Positions 26,176 to 34,859 of a stretch of DNA of 64,000 bases are shown piece by piece. Position 1 is the stretch's first letter, and each line of letters begins with the position of its first letter. Origin of the DNA: Allopontixanthobacter sediminis (GTDB lineage: Bacteria > Pseudomonadota > Alphaproteobacteria > Sphingomonadales > Sphingomonadaceae). The DNA is taken from contig NZ_WTYL01000002.1 of NCBI RefSeq assembly GCF_009828115.1, positions 372,001 to 436,000 on the forward strand. The letters are read 5' to 3'. The notes beneath the pieces are model-generated. The model made no database searches. It was not told where the DNA came from and saw only the letters and a program-made list of their open reading frames with translations. The translations under genes were made by a program, and so were the position numbers.

Positions 26176-27402
26176 CTAAAGCCTGATGCGAACGCCTACG
26201 CCGGCCATGAAACGATCGAACACCTCGATCGGGATGTCGCTGTCGCGGTCGCCGTAACGCACGGAAGCTATAAGCGATGCGTTCGGACCGAGGAGATATT
26301 CCGCTTCCGCGCCGAGGCGCCAGGTCTCCTGTTGCTGTGCCAACGAGAAGAAGCTCGTGCGCCGATAGCCCGCGGAAAGTCGGCCAAGCAAATTGTGGCG
26401 GATTTCCTGTTCGAGCCGCAGGCTGATGCTGCTGTCCTTGCGTGCCGAAGCGCCGCCGCGGAACGATGCAACGTCCCCCTGGAACATTTCCAGCGAGATC
26501 GCGGTGCGCCGCTGCGGCCGGTAGGTCAGCAATCCGTCGACCGAGAACCCGGTCCGCGACTGCGTTGCGGCATCATCGGGTTCGAGCTTGAACAGGCCTG
26601 CGGCAAGACGCCCTTCGATCAGCCCTTTGCCGTCCGACTGAATGCCCAGCCTTCCGCCATACGTAGTGGTGTCACGGTCCACCCCCGGGACGATTTCCTC
26701 CAGCCGGAATTCGCGCCGGTTGGTGAAAGCGGAAGCGACGATATAGAATGCTCCTCCCGGACGAATTCCAAAGGCAGCCTGGCCAGAATAGGCGTTGTAG
26801 TCACGGTCGGCATCAAGGATATCGAGCGCATCCACCTTTTGCGCACTCGCCGCCAGATTAAGCAGGAATCGCGCAGAGGTGCGGCGATACGCCAGACCTC
26901 CGGTCAAGATATCGTAGCGCCGGGGCCCCAGGCCCAGCAGCGTTCGCGCCTCCGGATCGCCGCGGTCCTCGATTGCGCGATCCCAGGACACTTCCGAACT
27001 GAGCAATTGCCCTGCCGGCAGGGCGAGCCCGGCCCGCAGCTGGACCCGGCCGCCTTCGGAATTCTCGCTGCTTTCGCTGGCGTATCTCCTTAGATCGAGC
27101 GAACCGCGCAAGCTGAGCGAGAGCGGGCCCTCCCTGCTGATCTCGGCATACGGCGCGGCGCGGAAGACCGCGTCCGATGAACCGTCAACAGGTTCGGCAA
27201 AGACGTTCGAATCGTAATCGATCCGCGCCTCGGCGCCGGCAGTCAGGCGGAAAGCTCCGAGACCGACGGCGCGGTTGGTGAATTCCGGATCGCTTGCATA
27301 GACGCTTGGTGCGGTCGACCCGACTTCCTGCGCGCTGGCCATGGCCGGCAGGACCAACGCCAGAAGGCTGCAGGCGAGCAGAGGATTGAGAAGCCTGCCC
27401 AT
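26176..27402 (-). CDS. Outer-membrane beta-barrel protein of the exopolysaccharide locus
   Basis: A 408-residue protein with a cleavable signal peptide (LLACSLLALVLPAMASAQE) and a body of alternating amphipathic strands ending VGVRIRL, a C-terminal barrel signature. Strand-like segments such as FYIVASAFTNRREFRLE and SLIASVRYGDRDSDIP repeat at regular spacing. The ATG at 27402 lies 1 base after the stop of the Wza-like gene, so the two are one transcript. Comparable barrel proteins accompany export genes in sphingomonad and rhizobial EPS loci. A role as outer-membrane secretin partner or porin for polymer export is inferred from context. Confidence 0.75.
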   Translation of the reverse strand: MGRLLNPLLACSLLALVLPAMASAQEVGSTAPSVYASDPEFTNRAVGLGAFRLTAGAEARIDYDSNVFAEPVDGSSDAVFRAAPYAEISREGPLSLSLRGSLDLRRYASESSENSEGGRVQLRAGLALPAGQLLSSEVSWDRAIEDRGDPEARTLLGLGPRRYDILTGGLAYRRTSARFLLNLAASAQKVDALDILDADRDYNAYSGQAAFGIRPGGAFYIVASAFTNRREFRLEEIVPGVDRDTTTYGGRLGIQSDGKGLIEGRLAAGLFKLEPDDAATQSRTGFSVDGLLTYRPQRRTAISLEMFQGDVASFRGGASARKDSSISLRLEQEIRHNLLGRLSAGYRRTSFFSLAQQQETWRLGAEAEYLLGPNASLIASVRYGDRDSDIPIEVFDRFMAGVGVRIRL

Positions 27403-27403
27403 G

Positions 27404-27997
27404 TCAGAACCAGCGCTCGTGAACAATGATGCGGTCTCCGGGCATGATAATCGATTCCTCCATCGCACGGGTGCGGATTTCGCGGCCATCCACGTTGCGG
27501 ATTACTTCAACCACCCCTTCGGCTGCCCGGTAGGTGTACCCCCCCGCAGCCGCCACAGCCGAAAGGACTGTCATCCCTTGCCGGTAGGGTTGTTCGCCGG
27601 GCCTGTTCACCTCGCCGATCACATAGAACGGACGCAGCGCGCCGGGCTGGACCGACACGACCGGATTTTTGAGCAAGCCCCGTTTCAGATAACCATCACC
27701 GATCGCTCGCTCGATCGACCGCAGCGAAAGACCAGCTACCTGCACCTCCTGCAGCAACGGCAGTGAAATGGCGCCGCTGCCATCGATGATGTATGTGCCG
27801 TTGGCATCAGCGACATTTTGCACCGAGACACGAAGCTCATCCCCCGGCTGCAGCAAATATTCGGCCTGGTTTGCCGACGGCAGGCGGGGAAGGCTGGATA
27901 TTCCGCTGGAGCAAGCCGCGAGGACACTGCAACCCAGCAATGCTGTCAGCACCCGGACGATCAAGACGCGCGTGATCAAGGATGATGTCAAACTCAT
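27404..27997 (-). CDS. Wza-like polysaccharide export lipoprotein
   Basis: A 197-residue lipoprotein with lipobox LAAC near residue 26. LLQPGDELRVSVQNVADANG starts the Poly_export domain, ISLPLLQEVQVAGLSLRSIERAI continues it, and an SLBB-like segment follows (PFYVIGEVNRPGEQPYRQGM). It is short compared with E. coli Wza (379 residues), as is common for alphaproteobacterial export proteins that pair with a separate barrel. The ATG at 27997 has GGGAGA six bases upstream; the longer frame to 28189 lacks a signal peptide. It forms the periplasmic/outer-membrane export channel with the barrel protein and the Wzc-like kinase. Confidence 0.88.
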   Translation of the reverse strand: MSLTSSLITRVLIVRVLTALLGCSVLAACSSGISSLPRLPSANQAEYLLQPGDELRVSVQNVADANGTYIIDGSGAISLPLLQEVQVAGLSLRSIERAIGDGYLKRGLLKNPVVSVQPGALRPFYVIGEVNRPGEQPYRQGMTVLSAVAAAGGYTYRAAEGVVEVIRNVDGREIRTRAMEESIIMPGDRIIVHERWF

Positions 27998-28120
27998 TGC
28001 GATATCTCCCTGGCCGCAACGGTGTTTGCAGCCCTGTATTCCAACTGTCGGGCCATTCTCAAGGCGCCGACCCAAGTAGCGAACATCAACCTGTTGGCGC
28101 GAAAGGTCCATTGCCGCATC

Positions 28121-28136
28121 GGATAAGTCCTTATCC
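28121..28136. repeat. Short palindrome at the end of the sulfotransferase gene
   Basis: GGATAAG (28121-28127), TC, CTTATCC (28130-28136): a perfect 7-bp inverted repeat whose right arm contains the stop codon of the minus-strand sulfotransferase gene. It may be a small terminator hairpin for that operon or a protein-binding site upstream of the Wza-like gene. There is no T-tract. Confidence 0.4.
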
Positions 28137-29009
28137 CTTACGGGTGAGTTGCAACCCATTTGAGCAATCGGGTTCCTTCCACCGGTCAAGGTTGATACCG
28201 ACGAGTGATTCCAGCTTCTCGATGTCCTTGAGATAGAAGTCCCTCATCCAGCGCTCCAGTTCGGGGGCGAGTGGAGGGTACGCGATGGGCCGGGCCAGTT
28301 TATCCCGCGCGAATTCGAAAACAGGGTTCCCCCGCAGCGGCTCCACGGCTCCCTTCAGAGGCGCGAGCACCGTGCGAAGCGTGCGCGGAATGAGTCGTTC
28401 CTCACTATTGTTCTGCTTCCGTCTGGCCAATTCAGGATCGAAAACCGGCGGCACACCGATGTGGCGCGATACTTTCTCGACCACCTCCCTGCTGTTCGTG
28501 GCCAGGTCTTCAAACAGGAACATCAGCAGTGCCTCGCGCGGGAACCAATCCAGCCAACGTTTCAGGTGGCGACCGTAAAGACCGTCATTGAGGAAGCGGG
28601 GATGGGGGTTGTCGGGATTGGCGAGATAGTCGGCGGGTATCCCGGTTACTTCGCCGCGGCGGAAGAGCATCTTGTAGTCGGAATAGGCCCGGGCCACCGG
28701 ATCACGCAGCAGGGCCACCAATCGGACTTCCGGCAATAACCCGGAGACACGCTCGGGCACCATCGGATCGGCAAGATAATCGGCCGATTTCTCCCCCACC
28801 AGCGCACCCGGCGGAGCTTTGGTGAAAAAACGGTGGTAGTGCTCAAGGCCGAGATCGAAGTCGCGGCTGAAAAAGTGCGGTTCGGGATCCGGCAGAAAAA
28901 CCCGCGGATTGGCTTGCAACTGCGTCTGAACCCAGGTGGTCGCCCCCTTCACCGCGCCAATTACGATAAACTTGGGAACCCACGGCGCGTCATAGATCGT
29001 TCCCTTCAT
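28131..29009 (-). CDS. Sulfotransferase family protein
   Basis: A 292-residue PAPS-dependent sulfotransferase. The 5'-phosphosulfate-binding loop is VIGAVKGATTWVQTQL, near residue 13, and the 3'-phosphate-binding segment is RDPVARAYSDYKMLF; VGEKSADYL is also conserved. It should transfer sulfate from PAPS to a hydroxyl or amine of a sugar in the cytoplasm. The ATG at 29009 forms an ATGA overlap with the aminotransferase stop and has GAGGGG upstream. It is a clear paralogue of the protein at 39026-39865, sharing the YPPL-near-C-terminal segment and overall length. Confidence 0.85.
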   Translation of the reverse strand: MKGTIYDAPWVPKFIVIGAVKGATTWVQTQLQANPRVFLPDPEPHFFSRDFDLGLEHYHRFFTKAPPGALVGEKSADYLADPMVPERVSGLLPEVRLVALLRDPVARAYSDYKMLFRRGEVTGIPADYLANPDNPHPRFLNDGLYGRHLKRWLDWFPREALLMFLFEDLATNSREVVEKVSRHIGVPPVFDPELARRKQNNSEERLIPRTLRTVLAPLKGAVEPLRGNPVFEFARDKLARPIAYPPLAPELERWMRDFYLKDIEKLESLVGINLDRWKEPDCSNGLQLTRKG

Positions 29010-30190
29010 CCGATCCCCCTCAGGGTTTCGGCAATGCATTCCATATCCCCGCGTCCCAGCGTGTGATCAACCGGAAACATGATGGTCCGCTCGCCAACCC
29101 TTCGTGCGGTCTCGAGATCACCGTCACGGCGCGGCAGGAACGATGCGACCCCCAGTTCCCGGCTCATGTCGGGGCATGAACCGCTGCCGCAGGGAATGCC
29201 CTTTGCGATAAGGATGCCGATCATTCGGTCGCGTTCACGCGAAGGGCGGCTGATATCACCGGCGAGGGTGACGTAGTATTTGTACCAGGCGTGCTGGACG
29301 TCGGCGGGCGGCAGGGGAAGTTCCAGTGACCGATGCCCCGAAAGCATCTGGGAGAGCACCCCGGCGTTGCGGCAGCGCGCCGCGTGCCAATCCGGGAGCT
29401 TGCGCAGTTGGACCCGTCCGATAGCGGCCTGCAATTCGGTCATCCGGGCGTTGGTGCCCGGAATGTCGTGGACATAGCGGAACTGGCCCGGCCGGCCGCC
29501 GGAATCGCTCAGCTTCTGCCGGTTCTTGCCGTGATCCTTCAAAGACCACGCGCGCTCGTGGACGTCCTCGTCCCGGCACAGCAGGATCCCGCCCTCTCCC
29601 CCGGTCGACATGATCTTGTCGGTGCAGAACGAAAACGAGGCGATATCCCCGAATGTTCCAACCGAACGACCGGCAATCCGCGCACCGTGGGCTTGGGCAC
29701 AATCCTCGATCAGCAACAACCCGTGAACATCGCAAACCCCGCGCAGCTTGGCCATATCGCAGGGCCAACCGGCCAGGTGTACACAAATGACCGCGCGGGT
29801 GCGGGGGCCTATCAGCCGTTCCACCGAGGCTGGATCGATGGTGTGGCTGCTTTCCTCGATATCCGCGAAAACAGGCCGTGCGCCGACCGCGAGCACACAG
29901 CTGGCGGTAGCGAAAAAGCTGCGGGCGGGAACGATGACTTCATCGCCGTGGCCAATCCCGAGCGCACGCATTCCGATTTCCAGCGTGACCGTTCCGTTCG
30001 CCATGCAGATGCCATAAGGCGCGCCGCAAAACTTCGCGAACTCTTCCGCGAAAGCGGCCGTTTCATGGCCATGGACGAGACCGTTCACCCGGCCTTCGGC
30101 AAGCACCCGTATGGCCGCTTGGATCTCATCCGCCTGGTGGGCGGGCCAGTTGCTTTTCACACCGGGTTTCAGGGCTAGATCTTGCTGCAT
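29006..30190 (-). CDS. DegT/DnrJ/EryC1-type sugar aminotransferase
   Basis: A 394-residue PLP enzyme. The catalytic Lys192 is present in SFSFCTDKIMSTGGEGG; the PLP-phosphate and ring contacts are in MANGTVTLEIGMRALGIGHGDEVIVPAR and LLIEDCAQAHGA (parts quoted). Family members convert 4-keto (or 3-keto) nucleotide sugars to amino sugars with glutamate as donor. Directly downstream of the CapD/WbpM-type 4,6-dehydratase, it likely makes a UDP-4-amino-4,6-dideoxy sugar. The ATG at 30190 has AAAGGA four bases upstream; the longer frame is not supported. Confidence 0.88.
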   Translation of the reverse strand: MQQDLALKPGVKSNWPAHQADEIQAAIRVLAEGRVNGLVHGHETAAFAEEFAKFCGAPYGICMANGTVTLEIGMRALGIGHGDEVIVPARSFFATASCVLAVGARPVFADIEESSHTIDPASVERLIGPRTRAVICVHLAGWPCDMAKLRGVCDVHGLLLIEDCAQAHGARIAGRSVGTFGDIASFSFCTDKIMSTGGEGGILLCRDEDVHERAWSLKDHGKNRQKLSDSGGRPGQFRYVHDIPGTNARMTELQAAIGRVQLRKLPDWHAARCRNAGVLSQMLSGHRSLELPLPPADVQHAWYKYYVTLAGDISRPSRERDRMIGILIAKGIPCGSGSCPDMSRELGVASFLPRRDGDLETARRVGERTIMFPVDHTLGRGDMECIAETLRGIG

Positions 30191-30233
30191 GGTATCCTTT
30201 GGGGATATTTTCCCTGGTGGTTTCCGAGCCCGT

Positions 30234-32330
30234 TCATTTTGGCAACGTTTCGCCCGGCATGTCATGTTGCAGACTGAACAGGTAGGAAACTGTCGCGGCT
30301 TCCTCGCTCCGGCCGGGATAGCGGGCGATGTCGTGGGCCACCCGCTTCACTCCGTCCTCGTCGCCGTCCTCTGCCAGGCGCCGGAGATTTTCGGTCGCGC
30401 CGATGATGAGCGGCAGCGACAGGGGGCGCGAACGGGCTTCGAATATCCCCGGGATCGCGGATTCGAACTGCTCTTCGCACATGTCGAACAGTTCCTCGTA
30501 CAGCTTCTCGCCCGGCCGCAAGCCGACAAATTCGATCGGCACGTCCACATCGGGTTCAAGGCCATAAAGCGTGATCATCCGTCTCGCCAGATCGACGATC
30601 CGAACCGGTTCACCCATGTCCAGCACGAAGATCGAGCCGCGCCGGGTTTGCGCCTCGAGCGCGCTGGAGCTGCTCTGAAGGATCAGCTGGACCGCTTCGC
30701 GGACGGTCATGAAGTAGCGTTCGATATCCGGATGGGTAACCGTCAGCGGATGCCCTTCCCTCAGCTGCCGTTCGAACAGGGGCAGGATAGAACCGCTCGA
30801 GCCGAGGACATTACCGAAGCGGACGGTCATGAACCGCGGTGCGTCCGGATCGTCAACGCCGCACATATCGAGCGCCTGGCAATAGAGTTCGCCCACCCGC
30901 TTGGTCGCGCCCATTACCCCGATCGGATTGACCGCCTTGTCCGTGGATATCTGGACCATCGCCTTGGCCGAATGCTCGCATACCGCATCGGCAATATTCC
31001 GCGTGCCGATGACATTTGTCAGGGCACCAGCGCAGGCGTTGCCTTCCACGATCGGGACATGTTTCAGGGCCGCGGCGTGAAAGACGATCGACGGGCGATG
31101 CCTTGCAAACAGCCTGCTGACACCAACCTGATCGCGGATATCGAGGTATTCCGCCGTGATTGGAAGCCCCGGATAAACCTCCCTCAACCGCGATTCGATG
31201 GTGTAAAGATTGAATTCGCTGTGGTCGATAAGGACCAGCCGCGCCGGCTTCAACGCGGCGATCTGCCGCGACAGTTCCGATCCGATGGTTCCGCCCGCGC
31301 CAGTAACCAGGATGGTGTTATTGGCGATCTGCCGCACGACCGAACTGTTGTCGAGATTGCATTCCGTCCGTCCAAGCAGGGCCTCGATTGGCAGCTTGCT
31401 CGGCTGCGAGCCCGAGGAGCGCTGGAGCAACTGCGCCAACGGATCGCGCACCCGGCAAACTTCGAGTCCCAGTTCACGGCATCGATGGTTGATTTGCGAG
31501 ACATCGCGATTGCTGAGGTAGGTCCCGTCATCGCAAACGATGACATGCTGCGGGGCCATACCCCTTTCTGTCAGGAACTCGACTGCACTGACAATATCGT
31601 GCTGGCTCCCGAGGACTGGCACTTCGTTGATCCGTGGCAGCGTGCTCTCGCGGTGGGGAAGCAGGACCCCTGCAATCCTGACCGTGGAGTTTTCTTCCGA
31701 ATTCGCGAGGTCGATCGACAGACGGGCCCACTGATACGAACCAATCAGGATGGCGGTGTGCACCGGTTCGGCGGCCGGCCGTGGGCTCTTGCGCGCCATC
31801 CGGCCAGTGCGCCGGTCGCGTCGTTCACACCAGGCGCGGCGTGCCATCCGGGTTCCCAGCATGCAGATGGTGGCGAATGCCCAATGGATGATGGCCAGCG
31901 GCACCAGTTCTGGACCCATCGTCCGCAACGGCCAAGCGGCCGATCCGACCCAGCTGATAATCAGTCCCACCGTGATTACCGAGCATAGGAAAATCGAATG
32001 GGAGAAGTTCACGAACCGCCAGCTTCGTTTGTAGAGGCCCGCAAGGACGAAGCATACGCAAGCGGTCGCGGAAAACGCCGCAATAAAGGCCAGCGAATGC
32101 ACGATGTCATCCAGCAGCGGACCCTGATCGAGAAAAAATGTAAGGCCGAGCGTGAGGAAGATTGTAGCGAAATCCAGCGTCACGACCGTGCAAAAGCGGA
32201 CGATCTGCCCAAGGGTTACCGTTTTCTCCAGCCCCTCCGGAACGAAACGCCTGAGCCGGGGGCCAGCAGCCCACCTTTCAGCGGTGCCCCGTGCGGGTGC
32301 GGTCCCAAAGCTATGGTTCGGCTTGTTCAT
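30234..32330 (-). CDS. CapD/WbpM/PglF-type UDP-GlcNAc 4,6-dehydratase, membrane-bound
   Basis: A 698-residue protein. The N-terminal ~190 residues hold four membrane helices, followed by a CoA-binding-like nucleotide domain and a C-terminal SDR dehydratase: ILVTGAGGTIGSELSRQI, QISTDKAVNPIGVMGATKRVGE and RFGNVLGSSGSILPLF. The catalytic Tyr of classical SDRs is replaced by Met in GVMGATKR, the Ser-Met-Lys arrangement known for WbpM/PglF dehydratases. It produces UDP-4-keto-6-deoxy-GlcNAc, the substrate for the aminotransferase next door. The ATG at 32330 has GGAG five bases upstream. Confidence 0.9.
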   Translation of the reverse strand: MNKPNHSFGTAPARGTAERWAAGPRLRRFVPEGLEKTVTLGQIVRFCTVVTLDFATIFLTLGLTFFLDQGPLLDDIVHSLAFIAAFSATACVCFVLAGLYKRSWRFVNFSHSIFLCSVITVGLIISWVGSAAWPLRTMGPELVPLAIIHWAFATICMLGTRMARRAWCERRDRRTGRMARKSPRPAAEPVHTAILIGSYQWARLSIDLANSEENSTVRIAGVLLPHRESTLPRINEVPVLGSQHDIVSAVEFLTERGMAPQHVIVCDDGTYLSNRDVSQINHRCRELGLEVCRVRDPLAQLLQRSSGSQPSKLPIEALLGRTECNLDNSSVVRQIANNTILVTGAGGTIGSELSRQIAALKPARLVLIDHSEFNLYTIESRLREVYPGLPITAEYLDIRDQVGVSRLFARHRPSIVFHAAALKHVPIVEGNACAGALTNVIGTRNIADAVCEHSAKAMVQISTDKAVNPIGVMGATKRVGELYCQALDMCGVDDPDAPRFMTVRFGNVLGSSGSILPLFERQLREGHPLTVTHPDIERYFMTVREAVQLILQSSSSALEAQTRRGSIFVLDMGEPVRIVDLARRMITLYGLEPDVDVPIEFVGLRPGEKLYEELFDMCEEQFESAIPGIFEARSRPLSLPLIIGATENLRRLAEDGDEDGVKRVAHDIARYPGRSEEAATVSYLFSLQHDMPGETLPK

Positions 32331-32742
32331 CGTTCTCCGTTCGGATCCAAGATCCAGACCAAGCAACTACTTTCCCAGACGCCCGAATCTGCAAGATTGC
32401 GGACTGACGATGGAATATTCGCCCGCCAGCGGCAGCGCACGTGAGCAATCAGGCACTAGCCGGATTAGTAGGTGGCTGGCCCAAGCGAATGATACGGTCA
32501 CCGAAAGGGTGTCGGGCTGTTACATTCGGAATGACCCCCGCAGAGGCTGGCGCCGCGGTGCGTGCCGGCCAAAGCCAGCCGTGTCTCTTAAGGGTGATAG
32601 ACCTCTGCTGCGGTTGCCCATGTCCGGGGCAGGGGCCATCGTTTGCCGGCTTTCCATCAAGGAATGCGTTGGCGAATGACGGGACGGGAACCGATCGATG
32701 CTTCACTATGCGCATGTACCGAACGGCTAGCGGCGGCGGCGC
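32331..32742. promoter_or_regulatory. 412-base divergent intergenic region
   Basis: Lies between the dehydratase start and the GT4 start and must hold promoters for both operons. Open frames through it (for instance 32441-32746) have no recognisable protein features. A short perfect inverted repeat GGATC-CAA-GATCC sits at 32343-32355, just upstream of the dehydratase ribosome site, and could be an operator. No -35/-10 pair convincing enough to place was seen. Confidence 0.4.
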
Positions 32743-33948
32743 ATGAAGGTCCTCGTCCTCTCCAGCCTCGCCTATTCGCTCGTAAATTTCCGCGGCGACC
32801 TGCTGAAGGCGATGAAGGCCCACGGCCATCAGGTCATTGCCTGTGCCCCCGACCATGATCCGGCGACTCTCGAGTGGCTGAACGCCAGTGATGTGCAATT
32901 CGTCCAGACGCCGATGGACCGGACCGGGACATCACCGCTGGCGGACATCCCGCTGCTGCTCGAATATTACCGCTTGATGCGCCGTGAGAAACCGGACGTC
33001 ATTCTCGCCTATACGCAAAAGCCGATCGTGTATGGCGGACTGGCCGCCCGGTTGGCGCGGGCCCGTTCCTTTTTCGCGTTGATGTCCGGGCTTGGCCATG
33101 TGTTCAGCCAGCATTCCGGTTTTCCCAGCCTGCTGCGAAAAGCGGTCTCCATCCTGTACTGCGAGGCATTGCGGCGCGCAAAGGCGACCTTCGTGTTCAA
33201 CCGCGATGACCGGGTGGACATGATTGGGCATGGTATCGTTGATGGCGACCAGTGCGTTATCCAGGTGCCGGGTTCGGGTGTCTCGCTTGATCGGTTCGCA
33301 CAGGAGGCGGTGCCAGCAGGCCGGCTCAACTTCCTGCTCGTCGGACGGTTGATGAAGAACAAGGGGATCATGGAATTTCTCGAGGCCTCGCGCCTTGTTC
33401 GTGCCCAAGGCGGGGATTGCAGCTTCACGATCGTGGGCCGCTGCGAAACCGAAAATCCCGAAGGTCTCGGCCAGTCGGATTGCGAGCGCCTCTCGAGCGA
33501 GTTTGACGTCGAGTTCGTGCCGGGAACGGACGATGTGCGCCCCTATCTGCGGGCTAGCTCGGTATTCGTCCTGCCATCCTATTACCGCGAAGGCCTGCCG
33601 CGCACCATTCTCGAGGCGATGGCCACCGGACGCGCCGTGATCACCACCGACATGCCCGGTTGCCGCGATCCCATCACCGAGGGATACAATGGTTTCCTGG
33701 TCCGGCCGAAAGACGCGTCCAGCCTGGCCGCAGCGATGATGCGTTTCGTGAAGGATCCGGAGCTCGCAATTTCGATGGGCCGCGCAGCGCGGCAGGTCGC
33801 GGTAACCGATTATGACGTGAATCTCGTCAACCGATTATTGCTAAACGAAATGGGTCTATATTCCTCGTCTGTCGGAACGGTTGACGAACTACGGCAAGCC
33901 GGCGACGTGCATGGCGGGCGAGCAAGGGAAGCGAAGCTATCACGATGA
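32743..33948 (+). CDS. Family 4 glycosyltransferase
   Basis: A 401-residue GT4 resembling the N,N'-diacetylbacillosaminyl / WbpL-partner type. It begins MKVLVLSSLAYSLVNFRGDL with YTQKPIVYGGLAARLARARS; the donor domain has NFLLVGRLMKNKGIMEFLEA and PSYYREGLPRTILEAMATGR, the PxxYREGLPR form typical of PglA/WbtH-like enzymes that use UDP-GalNAc or related donors. It is coupled to the formyltransferase gene by a 4-base overlap and opens a three-gene operon with it and the deacetylase. Confidence 0.88.
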   Translation: MKVLVLSSLAYSLVNFRGDLLKAMKAHGHQVIACAPDHDPATLEWLNASDVQFVQTPMDRTGTSPLADIPLLLEYYRLMRREKPDVILAYTQKPIVYGGLAARLARARSFFALMSGLGHVFSQHSGFPSLLRKAVSILYCEALRRAKATFVFNRDDRVDMIGHGIVDGDQCVIQVPGSGVSLDRFAQEAVPAGRLNFLLVGRLMKNKGIMEFLEASRLVRAQGGDCSFTIVGRCETENPEGLGQSDCERLSSEFDVEFVPGTDDVRPYLRASSVFVLPSYYREGLPRTILEAMATGRAVITTDMPGCRDPITEGYNGFLVRPKDASSLAAAMMRFVKDPELAISMGRAARQVAVTDYDVNLVNRLLLNEMGLYSSSVGTVDELRQAGDVHGGRAREAKLSR

Positions 33949-34859
33949 AATGCATCCTGGTCGGCGCCGTCGGCAGTACCGAACTGGCTTTGGAAACGAT
34001 TGCGCGGTCGCCCGAGTGGTCGGTCGAACTTGTTGTAACCTTACCGTTGGATGCAGCCGGGCGGCATTCCGATTTTGTCGATATCGAGCCGCTGGCACGC
34101 CGCGCAGGGGCGGATGTCCTGCGCACGACGAATATCAACGATGCCGAGTCGCTTGCCCGGATTTCGCAAACCGAAGCTACCTTTGTTTTCGTGATCGGCT
34201 GGTCGCAGCTGTGCGGGGAAGCCTTCATGGCGCTGAAGCCCGGTTCGATCATCGGGTACCACCCCGCTCCGTTGCCGCGTCTGCGTGGACGGGCGCCGCT
34301 GGCATGGACCATCCTTCTGGAGGAGCCGATTACCGCCGGTACGCTGTTCTGGCTCGGGTCCGGGGCCGATGACGGCGACCTGATCGATCAGCAATTCTTT
34401 CACGTCGCACGGGACGAGACAGCCCGGACCCTATACAACCGCCATCAGGCCGCACTCGAGGTCTTGCTGCACCGGACGCTCGCCGTACTTGCCAGCGGCG
34501 ATCGCCCGCGAATCCGGCAGGACGAGCGCTACGCCACGTGGGCGGCGAAGCGAATTCCCGATGACGGCCTGATCGACTGGCGGGACCCGGCCGAGGCAAT
34601 CGACAGGTTGGTGCGCGCAGTCGGACGGCCTTACCCCGGCGCCTTTACCTGGGCTGGCGAGGAGAAACTGACGATCTGGCGCAGCAGGCTGGCCGCGGGG
34701 GACGATCAATACCATGCCGGACCGGGCCAGGTAATCTGGCGAGACGATCAGGCGTTTGCGGTGAAAACGGGGAGCGGCGTGCTGCAAATCGACGAATGGG
34801 AATGCGCTTCCGGCCGTATGCCGAGGATGCATTCGTGGTTAGGGTGCGCGCCGCGATGA
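33945..34859 (+). CDS. Formyltransferase-like protein, probable sugar N-formyltransferase
   Basis: A 304-residue protein of the Fmt/ArnA formyltransferase fold using N10-formyl-THF. The active-site region is IIGYHPAPLPRLRGRAPLAW, with His106 and the HPxxLPxxRGRAP block, and the catalytic Asp lies in GADDGDLIDQQ. The Asn that precedes the catalytic His in Fmt (N-x-H) is Gly104 here. A C-terminal Fmt_C-like part follows (IDRLVRAVGRPYPGAFT). It is too short and too diverged for the tRNA enzyme. Coupled by 4-base overlaps to a GT4 upstream and a deacetylase downstream, it probably formylates an amino sugar. Confidence 0.82.
   Translation: MKCILVGAVGSTELALETIARSPEWSVELVVTLPLDAAGRHSDFVDIEPLARRAGADVLRTTNINDAESLARISQTEATFVFVIGWSQLCGEAFMALKPGSIIGYHPAPLPRLRGRAPLAWTILLEEPITAGTLFWLGSGADDGDLIDQQFFHVARDETARTLYNRHQAALEVLLHRTLAVLASGDRPRIRQDERYATWAAKRIPDDGLIDWRDPAEAIDRLVRAVGRPYPGAFTWAGEEKLTIWRSRLAAGDDQYHAGPGQVIWRDDQAFAVKTGSGVLQIDEWECASGRMPRMHSWLGCAPR

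Noticed and set aside
30111-31988. 625-codon plus-strand open frame
   Set aside because: Antisense to the CapD/WbpM-type dehydratase and the aminotransferase start; no recognisable domain or start site.
30234-32330. Met in place of catalytic Tyr in the dehydratase as a novelty
   Set aside because: The Ser-Met-Lys arrangement is the known normal state of WbpM/PglF-type dehydratases.
32441-32746. Small open frame in the divergent gap before the GT4 at 32743
   Set aside because: No ribosome site, no domain and unusual residue content; a promoter region is the simpler explanation.
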